Positions 32,439 through 41,605 of a stretch of 42,628 nucleotides of DNA are shown in pieces. Made by a program: the position numbers and the translations under genes. The notes below the pieces were generated by a model. That model saw only the letters and a list, made by a program, of their open reading frames with translations, had not been told where the DNA came from and ran no database searches. Source of the stretch: Saprospiraceae bacterium (GTDB lineage Bacteria; Bacteroidota; Bacteroidia; Chitinophagales; Saprospiraceae); the NCBI GenBank assembly GCA_021299835.1, contig JAJTER010000045.1, forward strand, positions 1 to 42,628, in the 5' to 3' direction. Position 1 is the stretch's first letter; every line of letters starts with the position of its first letter.

Positions 32439-34109
32439 ATGAATAAAATATTTTCAGCCGTTTTATGTCTCTTTATTTTTATGAATGTGAATTTTGCTCA
32501 GCAAAATTTTCAGTTGTATGTGCATTTAGGGAATTTTTCAAACCCTACCTACAATGATTTCAGTAAAATTTCTCATTTAGGCTTTTTACATGCAAAAAAA
32601 ACGGACGCAACCCATGCCGATGTTTTTCTGTTGGGATTTGAAAGTAGGGAAAAAGCAGAAGAAGCCCTGGCAAATATCAAAAGACTTGGATTTACTAAGG
32701 CTGATCTCGCCAGTAAAGATGTCAGTAAAGGTGCTGCAAAATATTATGTTCAACTGGGCTCTATTGAAAAGAACAAGCAGGTAAATTGGTCTAAATTTGA
32801 AAGCGTTCCCTCTTTATTTGCCTTTCCCCAAACAGAGGTATTAAAAATAGTAGCGGGCCCATTCCAAACCCTGGAAGAAGCCAGAAAAGAACTGGAGCTT
32901 TTAAAAAACAAGGGCTTTCCTGATGCCTTTACCCGGGAACTGAATGAAATGGCTACTTTCCGTATTGGCGCATTTGAATCGAACCAGATGCTTTCCGATG
33001 TTAAACAAAATACAATAAGTGCATTGAGCATAAAAGGTGACGCACCTTCTGTAACAACAGAGGAAGCAACTTCTTTTTGGCCTCCAAAAACTATGGATGC
33101 TAAAATAGGAGCTACCCCAAATATTCTCTCTACCCTCAAAAGAACCTCCGTTTTATCTTTACAGAAAGTATTGAAAAGCGAAAACTATTATCCAGGTGTT
33201 TTATCGGGATATTACAATGATGCCACCCGGGTTTCTTTTGAAAATGCCTTAAAAAATCTCCCGGAAATGAAGTCTTTTACCTCAAAATATGAAGTGAAAA
33301 CAAGTTTAGCGGTTGATTTGGACAAATTATCTTCTATTATAGACAGGTTGCCAGAAATAAGCGATCCTTTTATTGCTATTAATAAATTTTCAGACCCACT
33401 GGCAAAAGCATATTCCGCCTATTTGACTTTTTTAAAAAATGGAGCAGGAAAAGAGGTTGATTTAAAAATGAATGCAGCCATCAAAGGCGCCTTTTCCGGA
33501 CTATCAAAATCGCCACCCAACATGCCTTTTTTTGACTTTAAGGCGGTTTATTCCTATCCCAGTATTGAGCAGCTGATACTGCACCTTTTTTATATTCACA
33601 GTACGCCCGATAATACCATACCCACACCTTGCTGGTTATTTAATGCACACAGAAAAGAAACCCAGGCTGCTGTAAATAGGTTCAATGATGCTAAAGTGAA
33701 AAATCCAGCCATCAGCGGATGTGACTATGCTATGGATTGGCAGGATTTCCGTTTGTTAAATAACATAATGGTTTATTTAGGCGGAAAACAACCCGATCAA
33801 CAAGAATTATTCCAGGCGGCAGAAGAAAGAGCTTTTTTGTATAACAGTACACAGGCACTCGACGCCGCATCGTCTAAAAACGTTTTGAATTGGGAGGCAC
33901 AGGTCTGGGAAAAACTTGAGCTATGGGGTAAAAAAGATCCAATTAATTTGCGAATGCTGACCGCATTGAAAATAGCCTATTTCCAATCTTTTATACGAAT
34001 AGAAGATCATTTTCTACAAAAGGGAATGGTTGGAGCTGATGCAAAAAACATGGCCACTGCCGTTATTGCCACCGTAATGACACCTTACCTTGATCGATTT
34101 ATGCAATAA
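32439..34109 (+). CDS. exported SPOR-like and peptidoglycan-binding protein of unknown function
   Basis: The 556-residue protein has a signal peptide (IFSAVLCLFIFMNVNFAQ). Two to three SPOR-like repeats follow at about 20-185 (FQLYVHLGNFSNPTYNDF, KYYVQLGSIEKNKQ, FRIGAFESNQM), each preceding an EARKELELLKNKGF-like helix. A peptidoglycan-binding type 1 module lies near 230-275 (LQKVLKSENYYPGVLSGYYNDATRVSFENAL). The C-terminal ~270 residues are mainly helical, with a NAHRKETQAAVNRFND segment and a DYAMDWQDFRLLNN segment, and I do not recognise them. SPOR domains bind denuded glycan strands, so a cell-wall role is likely. No catalytic motif is seen. Confidence 0.65.
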   Translation: MNKIFSAVLCLFIFMNVNFAQQNFQLYVHLGNFSNPTYNDFSKISHLGFLHAKKTDATHADVFLLGFESREKAEEALANIKRLGFTKADLASKDVSKGAAKYYVQLGSIEKNKQVNWSKFESVPSLFAFPQTEVLKIVAGPFQTLEEARKELELLKNKGFPDAFTRELNEMATFRIGAFESNQMLSDVKQNTISALSIKGDAPSVTTEEATSFWPPKTMDAKIGATPNILSTLKRTSVLSLQKVLKSENYYPGVLSGYYNDATRVSFENALKNLPEMKSFTSKYEVKTSLAVDLDKLSSIIDRLPEISDPFIAINKFSDPLAKAYSAYLTFLKNGAGKEVDLKMNAAIKGAFSGLSKSPPNMPFFDFKAVYSYPSIEQLILHLFYIHSTPDNTIPTPCWLFNAHRKETQAAVNRFNDAKVKNPAISGCDYAMDWQDFRLLNNIMVYLGGKQPDQQELFQAAEERAFLYNSTQALDAASSKNVLNWEAQVWEKLELWGKKDPINLRMLTALKIAYFQSFIRIEDHFLQKGMVGADAKNMATAVIATVMTPYLDRFMQ

Positions 34110-34130
34110 ATTAAGTCATTCAAGGGTAAA

Positions 34131-36308
34131 CTATGATGAGGTCTCACTGTTTAGCAAGGCGATGAATTCATTTTCCGTCAAAATGGTTATAGATGGAATT
34201 TCCTCTGCTTTTTTGCGTTTTGAACCTGCTTTTTCGCCCACTACAAGAAAATCCAGATTACTACTTACGGCACTTATATTTTTCGCTCCCGCCATTTCTG
34301 CTTTTTCCTGTGCCTCTTTTCTTCCCATCACCATAAGTGTTCCGGTAAATAAGATGGTTTTTCCATTAAACGGACTGTCTGCACTAACTTCTTTTGGTCT
34401 GTCCTCAGCGGTGGCCTTCAAATTAACGCCCAGTTCTGCCAGTTTTTCCAACAGATCAATATTCATCTGATCCTGAAAAAACGCAATGGCATTATCCGCG
34501 ACAACAGGACCAATATCTTTTATTTGAAGAAAGCGCTCCTTATTCCAGGAGGCCAATTCCAGTACACTATCTATTTCATAGGCTAAGAGTCTGGACGCTT
34601 TTTTACCTAAATGGTGAATGCCTAAGCTATATAAAAATCGATGAATTGGATTAGTTTTAGCCTTATCGATCGCATTTTTAAGGTTATTAATTGATTTTTC
34701 CTTAAAATTATCCAATTGGATCAATTTCTCATAAGGTAAATTATAGATATCTGGTAACGATTTAATAAACCCTAAATCAAAAAATCTTTCTACAATTGAT
34801 GCGCCAAGACCATCAATATCCATAGCTTCCTTAGACACATGAAAAATAATTCTCTGTAAATTTTGAGCCCCACAAACACATTGGGGGCATCGCCAGGCTG
34901 ATTCACCTTGTTCTCTGACTAAAGGGACAGGGGTTTCCGTCTGATTTACCGGACAGTTAGCAGGGAATTGGATTATTTTTTCTGAGCCGTCTCTTAGCTC
35001 TGGAAAACTTTTTGAGATATAGGGAATGACATCGCCGGCACGTTCAATAAGAATGGCATCGCCTATCCTCAAATCTTTTGAAGTGATAAAATCCTCATTG
35101 TGGAGTGAAATGGAGCGAATGGTCACACCCGCAAGTTCCTTAGGTTTTATTTTAGCAACGGGTGTTATGGTTCCAATTTTACCCACCTGATACTCCACAT
35201 CTAATAATACGCTTTGCGCTTGTTGCGCTTTAAATTTAAAGGCAATAGCCCATCGGGGGTGATGTGCCGTAAATCCAGCTCTTTCCTGTAGATCTCTGGC
35301 ATCAACTTTCACTACAATGCCATCAATTTCATAAGGATAAGTATCGCGTTGAATTTGCCAGTTTTCACACTTCTTAATGACTTCCTCTATATTTTTACAA
35401 ACCTCTCTTTCTGCCCCGGGGACTTTAAATCCAAGATTGGACAAAATATCCATGCTTTCATGATGAGAAGTAAATTTAGATAAAACATTTTCATTATTTG
35501 CGTCAACGGCATACCCAAAAGTATAGATAAATGCCTCCATTCCCCTTTTAGCCACCTCTTTAGGGTCTTTCATCCTCAAACCTCCGGTGGCAGTATTCCT
35601 GGCATTAGCAAATAAGGGTATTTTATTCTCTTTTCCCGTTTCATTGAAAAAGGCTATATTTTCCTCTTTTCTTTTTTCATTTAAGCTGGCAAAAACATCC
35701 TTCTTAATTAAAACTTCCCCTCTTAATTCTGCCTTAAGAATACCTAAGTCACTAAATTTTGCAGACATGGGAATAGAACGAATAGCCTTGGCATTGGCAG
35801 TAATTTCCTCTCCTAAAACACCATTTCCCCTGGTTGCCGCCCTGACCAGCAGGTCATTTTCATAAACAAGGGCAATACTTCCCCCATCAAACTTAGGCTC
35901 AATAGCATATTCGATAGCCATGTCTGCGGGCAACTGCAACAAACGTTTAATTTGTTGATCCCATTCTAATAAATCTTCTGCATTATAGGAATTTTCAAGC
36001 GAAAGCATGGGACTCAGATGTTCCACAGAAGGCGCATCCTCCGATAAATCGCTACCTACCCGTTGTGTCGGACTATGTTCTAATAATCTTTCCGGATGAG
36101 ACTGCTCAAAAACTTTCAATAATTTAAAAAGCTGGTCAAACTTCAGATCGGAAATGAACGGGTCATGATAGACATAATAACATCTTTCATGAAAAGCTAC
36201 CAATTCGATGAGAAGTTCATACTGATTGAAATCTTCTACCTTGCGCTGCCCATTAATGAACTCCTCAGTGATAGTATCCCAATGGGGAAAGGTCTTGAAA
36301 TCGGCCAT
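34131..36308 (-). CDS. ligA: NAD-dependent DNA ligase
   Basis: The 725-residue protein has an Ia-type N-terminal domain (YYVYHDPFISDLKFDQL), the adenylation Lys139 in EPKFDGGSIALVYE, and the nucleotidyl-transfer motifs TRGNGVLGEEIT, ELRGEVLI and NARNTATGGLR. The OB domain begins at QVGKIGTITPVAKIKP. A zinc finger (about 450-480), helix-hairpin-helix repeats, and a C-terminal BRCT domain (about 645-725, FNGKTILFTGTL) follow. It seals nicks during replication and repair. The zinc finger is changed: C452-P-V-N455, then C474-P-Q-C477-V-C479, so the second classical Cys is Asn while an extra Cys appears in the second half. Length is above the ~670 average. Confidence 0.95.
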   Translation of the reverse strand: MADFKTFPHWDTITEEFINGQRKVEDFNQYELLIELVAFHERCYYVYHDPFISDLKFDQLFKLLKVFEQSHPERLLEHSPTQRVGSDLSEDAPSVEHLSPMLSLENSYNAEDLLEWDQQIKRLLQLPADMAIEYAIEPKFDGGSIALVYENDLLVRAATRGNGVLGEEITANAKAIRSIPMSAKFSDLGILKAELRGEVLIKKDVFASLNEKRKEENIAFFNETGKENKIPLFANARNTATGGLRMKDPKEVAKRGMEAFIYTFGYAVDANNENVLSKFTSHHESMDILSNLGFKVPGAEREVCKNIEEVIKKCENWQIQRDTYPYEIDGIVVKVDARDLQERAGFTAHHPRWAIAFKFKAQQAQSVLLDVEYQVGKIGTITPVAKIKPKELAGVTIRSISLHNEDFITSKDLRIGDAILIERAGDVIPYISKSFPELRDGSEKIIQFPANCPVNQTETPVPLVREQGESAWRCPQCVCGAQNLQRIIFHVSKEAMDIDGLGASIVERFFDLGFIKSLPDIYNLPYEKLIQLDNFKEKSINNLKNAIDKAKTNPIHRFLYSLGIHHLGKKASRLLAYEIDSVLELASWNKERFLQIKDIGPVVADNAIAFFQDQMNIDLLEKLAELGVNLKATAEDRPKEVSADSPFNGKTILFTGTLMVMGRKEAQEKAEMAGAKNISAVSSNLDFLVVGEKAGSKRKKAEEIPSITILTENEFIALLNSETSS

Positions 36309-36314
36309 AAATTA

Positions 36315-37163
36315 TTAATTTTTTACAAATGCAATGGTTTTAATGGCCTTATTATCTGTAATTTTCAAATAATAAACACCTGGAAACCAATTACTCGCTG
36401 GAATATTTAGTGTCAAATTAGCCTCCACAGTATGATTTTCCATTTCCCAACATATTCTGCCAAAAACATCTAACACTTGAAAGTTTAATTTACCAACAGG
36501 TAAGGCATTTGCCTGAATTTGAAGCAAGGAGGAAATGGGATTTGGAAAAATCTTAACCTCCCCCTTCAGTTCGGGAATACTTGAAATAAAAGATGAAATA
36601 GATTCACTAAGGATGACGGGCGAGGTCAGGTGCACGGGAGAATCGCCACCGGTACCATTGTTATTGTTGGTAATTAATCCCGCGGCATAAAAACGAACGG
36701 GACCTGAACCAGAAACCGGTGCCGTCCATGGGATGACAAAACTGTTGGCAACACTTGGTGTTGATTGCTCAATATATCGCCTATTATCAAGTAATATCTG
36801 TCTGAATCCGCTAGGAGCCTGTCCGAAAATACCTGCTGTTTGATTGTTTGCACCAGCTAAGGCTGTCAATTGAAAACCATATTCACGAGGATTATTTTTT
36901 CCCTCTAAGGTCACCTTTATTTGGTATTGTTTTCCCGGGATATAGCGAGTTACCTGCTGATCTCCCTCAACTATGGCAACATTTAAAACGGGTAAATAAT
37001 TACCGCCACTGTGACAAGAGCCGCAAGTTCCAATACCTAAAGGTGAACCTGTTCTATCGGCTCCCTGTGCATTTCCTGCGCCACTTGCATTGGACAATAG
37101 CAAAAATAAAACACCACCGCTGCAAGCAAAAAATAACAGAAATTTGAATTTATTCATCATCAT
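36315..37163 (-). CDS. T9SS-secreted protein with CxxCH motif and Reeler-like domain
   Basis: The 282-residue protein has an N-terminal signal peptide (FKFLLFFACSGGVLFLLLS). Next comes GTCGSCHSGGNY, a CxxCH motif like that of a c-type heme site near residues 47-51. A beta-sandwich domain follows with a YIPGKQYQIKVTLEGKN start and RFYAAGLITNNNNGTGGDS end, resembling choice-of-anchor V/Reeler-like domains. The last ~75 residues are a type IX secretion sorting tail: VKIFPNPISSLLQIQ, VLDVFGRICWE, FPGVYYLKITD, then IKTIAFVKN. It should cross the outer membrane by T9SS. Whether heme is bound is unknown; one CxxCH without an axial Met helix may be non-heme. Confidence 0.75.
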   Translation of the reverse strand: MMMNKFKFLLFFACSGGVLFLLLSNASGAGNAQGADRTGSPLGIGTCGSCHSGGNYLPVLNVAIVEGDQQVTRYIPGKQYQIKVTLEGKNNPREYGFQLTALAGANNQTAGIFGQAPSGFRQILLDNRRYIEQSTPSVANSFVIPWTAPVSGSGPVRFYAAGLITNNNNGTGGDSPVHLTSPVILSESISSFISSIPELKGEVKIFPNPISSLLQIQANALPVGKLNFQVLDVFGRICWEMENHTVEANLTLNIPASNWFPGVYYLKITDNKAIKTIAFVKN

Positions 37164-37207
37164 TGGTCGTTTAAGGAAATACAGTCTAAGACTAAAAAAG
37201 TTGATTC

Positions 37208-38437
37208 TCAGCTTAACTTTTTGTGTTTCAGGTGAAATAAGGTGAAAAATAGAAAAATAGCGACACCCATTGCATTTTCAAAAGTAGCTTCAACCCAAAA
37301 AGAGGCGAAAAAGGATAAATATAGAGCCAAAATAAATGGATCCTGGTAATTTTTGCCGTAAAATAAGGGAATAAAAAATCCTGCACAAAAAAGAATCAAA
37401 CCAACTACGCCAGAACTAGCCAGAACCATAATAAACTGATTATGAGGCGTTAATTTCTTTTCAAATGCTGGATAATCTCTTTTATACAGTTCATTCATCT
37501 TAATTCTTATATTCCCCGCTCCGACACCAAACGAAGGATTATCCACAAACAGTTCCATTCCTAATTTCCATGAAATGAGCCGTGAAGCATCGGACAATTG
37601 GTCCGTAGATTCACCTTTTAAGAACATATCTACATCGTAATATACATATTCAATTTTCTTTTTTAAACTAGGTATTAACTTCATCCCCATAAAAGGTAAA
37701 ATGATAACCCCTGCTAAAAATAACATCAATGTCGCATAAGCCCTTTTCTTAAACAAATAGGGAACACCCATTGAAACGATAATCAGGTACATAGAGAATA
37801 AACCGCTTCTAACCGCTAAAAAATGAATGAAAACAAATAGGAAAATAGATGAAACCTTGAAAAAACCGTTGATACGCGGTGGGTTTGAATGCCCTCTATG
37901 CAACCAACCCCAATAAACCGATGCACAAAAAGCAACTACCTGAAGTAAGGCATATCGTATATGATTAGCCGGTGTAGGGATGGCCTTTCCTTGTTCTAAT
38001 AAAAGTTGAATATCTTGTTGATGAATAAAATAATACACTATAACCCCTACCGCCACTATATCTATGACTAAAATAATAGCCAACCACCAGTTTCTATACC
38101 AAATAAGAGATAAAGAAGGAAGTAAAAAGAAAGCAAAAGGTAAGCCAATAAATGGCACTCTTAATCTGATCCTCTCCAGCATATAATCCCAATCAAGGGC
38201 GACAAATATACCTAAGGCAACTTCTAAAAAAATGAATCCGAAAACCCAATAATCCAATGTCCGTTGGTAGGTATTCCAAAAGGCCTTTTTGTCTTTTGTT
38301 ACCACAAAAAAGTAAAATAAAGCTATACCTCCCAGGAGTAACAAGGTAAAAGATTGTAAAAAGGGGGAAAAGATCATCCCTATTACATGGAAGAAAGCAA
38401 TAAAACCTAAAACAAAAGGCGTATTTTTCAACATCAT
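37208..38437 (-). CDS. O-antigen ligase-like polytopic membrane protein
   Basis: The 409-residue integral membrane protein has about 11 predicted helices. The region RLISWKLGMELFVDNPSFGVGAGN is the hallmark periplasmic loop of the WaaL/Wzy_C family, and TPHNQFIMVLASSGVVGLILF follows it. Such proteins transfer lipid-linked glycans to lipid A core or to protein, or polymerise repeat units. It is far from the polysaccharide locus (1-15 kb) and next to a T9SS cargo gene, so it may be the ligase for that or another glycan. It has a TATCTTTA box (38450-38457, minus strand) just upstream of its start. Confidence 0.7.
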   Translation of the reverse strand: MMLKNTPFVLGFIAFFHVIGMIFSPFLQSFTLLLLGGIALFYFFVVTKDKKAFWNTYQRTLDYWVFGFIFLEVALGIFVALDWDYMLERIRLRVPFIGLPFAFFLLPSLSLIWYRNWWLAIILVIDIVAVGVIVYYFIHQQDIQLLLEQGKAIPTPANHIRYALLQVVAFCASVYWGWLHRGHSNPPRINGFFKVSSIFLFVFIHFLAVRSGLFSMYLIIVSMGVPYLFKKRAYATLMLFLAGVIILPFMGMKLIPSLKKKIEYVYYDVDMFLKGESTDQLSDASRLISWKLGMELFVDNPSFGVGAGNIRIKMNELYKRDYPAFEKKLTPHNQFIMVLASSGVVGLILFCAGFFIPLFYGKNYQDPFILALYLSFFASFWVEATFENAMGVAIFLFFTLFHLKHKKLS

Positions 38438-38507
38438 TAATTATGGGACTAAAGATATACATTTATAGGAATCAGAAAAAATACTTCCCATTTTGAAATG
38501 GAAATCC

Positions 38508-38515
38508 TACCTTTA
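38508..38515 (+). promoter_or_regulatory. -7 box candidate for pheS-hisS
   Basis: TACCTTTA is one base from the TAnnTTTG consensus and lies 18 nt before ATG 38534. No -33 TTTG is found at 19-21 nt. Its position supports 38534, not an upstream in-frame ATG at 38498, as the pheS start. Confidence 0.4.
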
Positions 38516-38533
38516 CATTCAATTCAAAAAATT

Positions 38534-39363
<830 letters not shown>

Positions 39364-39372
39364 ATTTTTATT

Positions 39373-40668
39373 ATGAAACCGAGTATCCCAAAAGGTACGC
39401 GTGATTTTGGACCTAAAGAAGTTCAAAAACGTAATTATCTTTTTTCCATTATAAGAGAAGTTTTTATTCGTTTTGGCTACCAACCGATAGAGACTCCCAC
39501 CCTTGAAAATTTATCGACGCTCACTGGAAAGTACGGTGAAGAAGGTGATAAACTACTTTTCAAGGTTTTGACCAATGTGAGTGGGGAGGAAAGCGGACCA
39601 GCAAAACGAGGATTGCGCTATGACCTCACGGTACCATTTGCCCGTTTTGTGGTTATGCATCAGAATGAATTACATTTTCCGTTCAAACGATTTCAAATTC
39701 AGCCTGTTTGGCGCGCCGATCGCCCTCAGAAAGGCAGATACCAGGAATTTTACCAGTGTGATGCTGATATTGTTGGCTCCCCTTCCTTGATGTACGAAGC
39801 GGAATTGGCCCAAATATTTGATCTCGTTTTTGCCAAATTAGGAATTCCCGTTTGTATAGAAGTTAATAATCGGAAAATTCTTAGTGGTATTGCGGAGGTC
39901 TTTGGCATTTCCAGTCATTTTACAGCCATGACCATGGCTATCGACAAATGGGACAAAATTGGCCCGGATGGCGTAGCTAAAGAGATGATTCAGAGAGGAA
40001 TTTCAGAGGAAATTGCGGGAAAATTAATTGATGTTCTCGGGAATAATGACCTTGAATTTTATAGAAACTTACTTGAGAAAAGTGAAACAGGTCAACTTGG
40101 TATCAATGAACTGGATACCTTCTGGCGCTATTTGTCCGCTTTTAATCCGACAAATGAAATCATTTTTTCTCCCCTTTTAGCCAGAGGACTTGGGTATTAC
40201 ACAGGTTGTATTTTTGAAGTAAAAGCGACAACGGTCGAAATGGGAAGTATTGGAGGCGGAGGAAGATATGCCAATCTAACAGAAATATTTGGCTTGCCGA
40301 ATATGCCTGGCGTTGGTATTTCCTTTGGTGCAGAGAGAATTTATGATGTAATGGAAACTTTACAGCTTTTCCCAACCCAATTTTCAGAACGCATCAAAGT
40401 TCTTTTTGTCGCTTTTGACGAACCTTCCCATCTTTATGCCTTTAAAGCACTTGCAAAGGTTAGAGAAAATGGCATTTGTTCCGACATCTATCCCGATCCG
40501 ACGAAACTGAAAAAACAAATTAAATACGCGTCCGATAATAATATTCCTTTCATCGCCATAGCAGGAGAAACGGAAATGGAAAATAATCAGTTTATGTTGA
40601 AAAATCTTGAGACGGGAGAGCAGAAAAGTTATTCTCTAGTCGAATTAATATCTTTCTTGAATAATTAA
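39373..40668 (+). CDS. hisS: histidyl-tRNA synthetase
   Basis: The 431-residue class II synthetase charges tRNA-His. It starts PSIPKGTRDFGPKEVQKRNY, has motif 1 near GYQPIETPTLENLSTL, and LRYDLTVPFARF, the His-binding loop. Motif 2 is IQPVWRADRPQKGRYQEFYQCDADIVG. ARGLGYYTGCIFEVKA and GGGGRYANLTEIFGLP, typical HisRS signatures, follow. Motif 3 is NMPGVGISFGAERIYDV. The C-terminal anticodon-binding domain starts at IKVLFVAFDEPS. The gene follows the pheS remnant by 9 bp and is probably on the same transcript. It is intact. Confidence 0.96.
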   Translation: MKPSIPKGTRDFGPKEVQKRNYLFSIIREVFIRFGYQPIETPTLENLSTLTGKYGEEGDKLLFKVLTNVSGEESGPAKRGLRYDLTVPFARFVVMHQNELHFPFKRFQIQPVWRADRPQKGRYQEFYQCDADIVGSPSLMYEAELAQIFDLVFAKLGIPVCIEVNNRKILSGIAEVFGISSHFTAMTMAIDKWDKIGPDGVAKEMIQRGISEEIAGKLIDVLGNNDLEFYRNLLEKSETGQLGINELDTFWRYLSAFNPTNEIIFSPLLARGLGYYTGCIFEVKATTVEMGSIGGGGRYANLTEIFGLPNMPGVGISFGAERIYDVMETLQLFPTQFSERIKVLFVAFDEPSHLYAFKALAKVRENGICSDIYPDPTKLKKQIKYASDNNIPFIAIAGETEMENNQFMLKNLETGEQKSYSLVELISFLNN

Positions 40669-40674
40669 AAGATA

Positions 40675-40707
40675 GAAGGTGTTTTAACATTATGTCAGAA
40701 CACCTTC
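40675..40707. terminator. bidirectional terminator between hisS and the MBL-fold gene
   Basis: A perfect 9-bp stem GAAGGTGTT/AACACCTTC with a 15-nt loop lies in the 43-nt convergent gap. On the minus strand it is followed by TATCTTTTAATT; on the plus strand by a poorer CACTTTAC. It likely ends the galM/MBL transcript and perhaps hisS. Confidence 0.6.
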
Positions 40708-40711
40708 CACT

Positions 40712-41605
40712 TTACATGGTTTTATACTCTGCAAATCCTGCTTTGATAGATCGCACAACACCATCACCAGTCCATTCTTCGGCACCAGGTATGATGGTAG
40801 TTTTGGCAATCACCGCTTCTTCAGTTAAGCCATCTTTTACTTGCTGCTTTATATAAATGCGTAATTTATCCAGATAATTTTGCATCGCTCTAATATCAGA
40901 TTTATTGATTTGAACCGGATATTTTTCATTTGCATGACCACAAATAAAGATGGTATCTTTATCGTAGTACTTTACAATTTTTTCAAGCGTTTCTATCCAT
41001 TGATCTATGGAAGCACCTCCAGGAACATCAATAAATGGGAACCTACGGTTGAAAACCAAATCACCTAAGTGAGCAATGTTTGCATTTTCAAAATGCACCA
41101 CAATATCCCCATTGGTATGCCCCCTGCCAAAATAACGGCATTCGACTGACTCCTTAGCTAGTTTAAATGATGCCTTATCTATGACCACCGTGTCGGCGAG
41201 CAGATTTTTATCTAAGGCATTTTGAGCAAGTGCCGTTTTTTCTAAATTAATCCGACAATTCTCATGCGAGACCACCTTGTCAACCACATCCTTAAAAACA
41301 ATATTTCCGGCCGTATGATCCCCGTGATGATGTGTATTGATTAGCAAATTTATTTTATTGGCATTCACTTTTCTTATCTCCGCCAACATATTAGCCGCTT
41401 GTTCAGGGAACTGGGTATCTATAACCACAGACTGGTCTTTGGTCAGATAACAGCCAATGGTACCTCCTCTTTCTGTATAATAGCCAACATTCCCTCTTAT
41501 CATCGTCATATTTCCAGCAAATGAAAAATGACTCATCAATGGATTTAACCAGGCAAAACCAGCGATTGCAGCGGATTGCTTCAAAAATTCTCTCCTATTT
41601 TTCAT
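40712..41605 (-). CDS. Tat-exported metallo-beta-lactamase-fold hydrolase
   Basis: The 297-residue protein has a Tat-type signal (RREFLKQSAAIAGFAWL). A metallo-beta-lactamase fold follows with the metal site HHHGDH at 92-97 (HxHxDH), a later RGHTNGDIVVHF, GDLVF (Asp ligand), and CGHANE. It could be a B3-like or general MBL hydrolase; no known B3 signature proves lactamase activity. Its start overlaps the aldose epimerase stop by 4 bp (ATGA), so the two are co-transcribed. Confidence 0.85.
   Translation of the reverse strand: MKNRREFLKQSAAIAGFAWLNPLMSHFSFAGNMTMIRGNVGYYTERGGTIGCYLTKDQSVVIDTQFPEQAANMLAEIRKVNANKINLLINTHHHGDHTAGNIVFKDVVDKVVSHENCRINLEKTALAQNALDKNLLADTVVIDKASFKLAKESVECRYFGRGHTNGDIVVHFENANIAHLGDLVFNRRFPFIDVPGGASIDQWIETLEKIVKYYDKDTIFICGHANEKYPVQINKSDIRAMQNYLDKLRIYIKQQVKDGLTEEAVIAKTTIIPGAEEWTGDGVVRSIKAGFAEYKTM

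Noticed and set aside
40712-41605. Antibiotic-inactivating beta-lactamase
   Set aside because: Only the general metallo-beta-lactamase metal motif is visible; no subclass-specific feature supports lactam hydrolysis.
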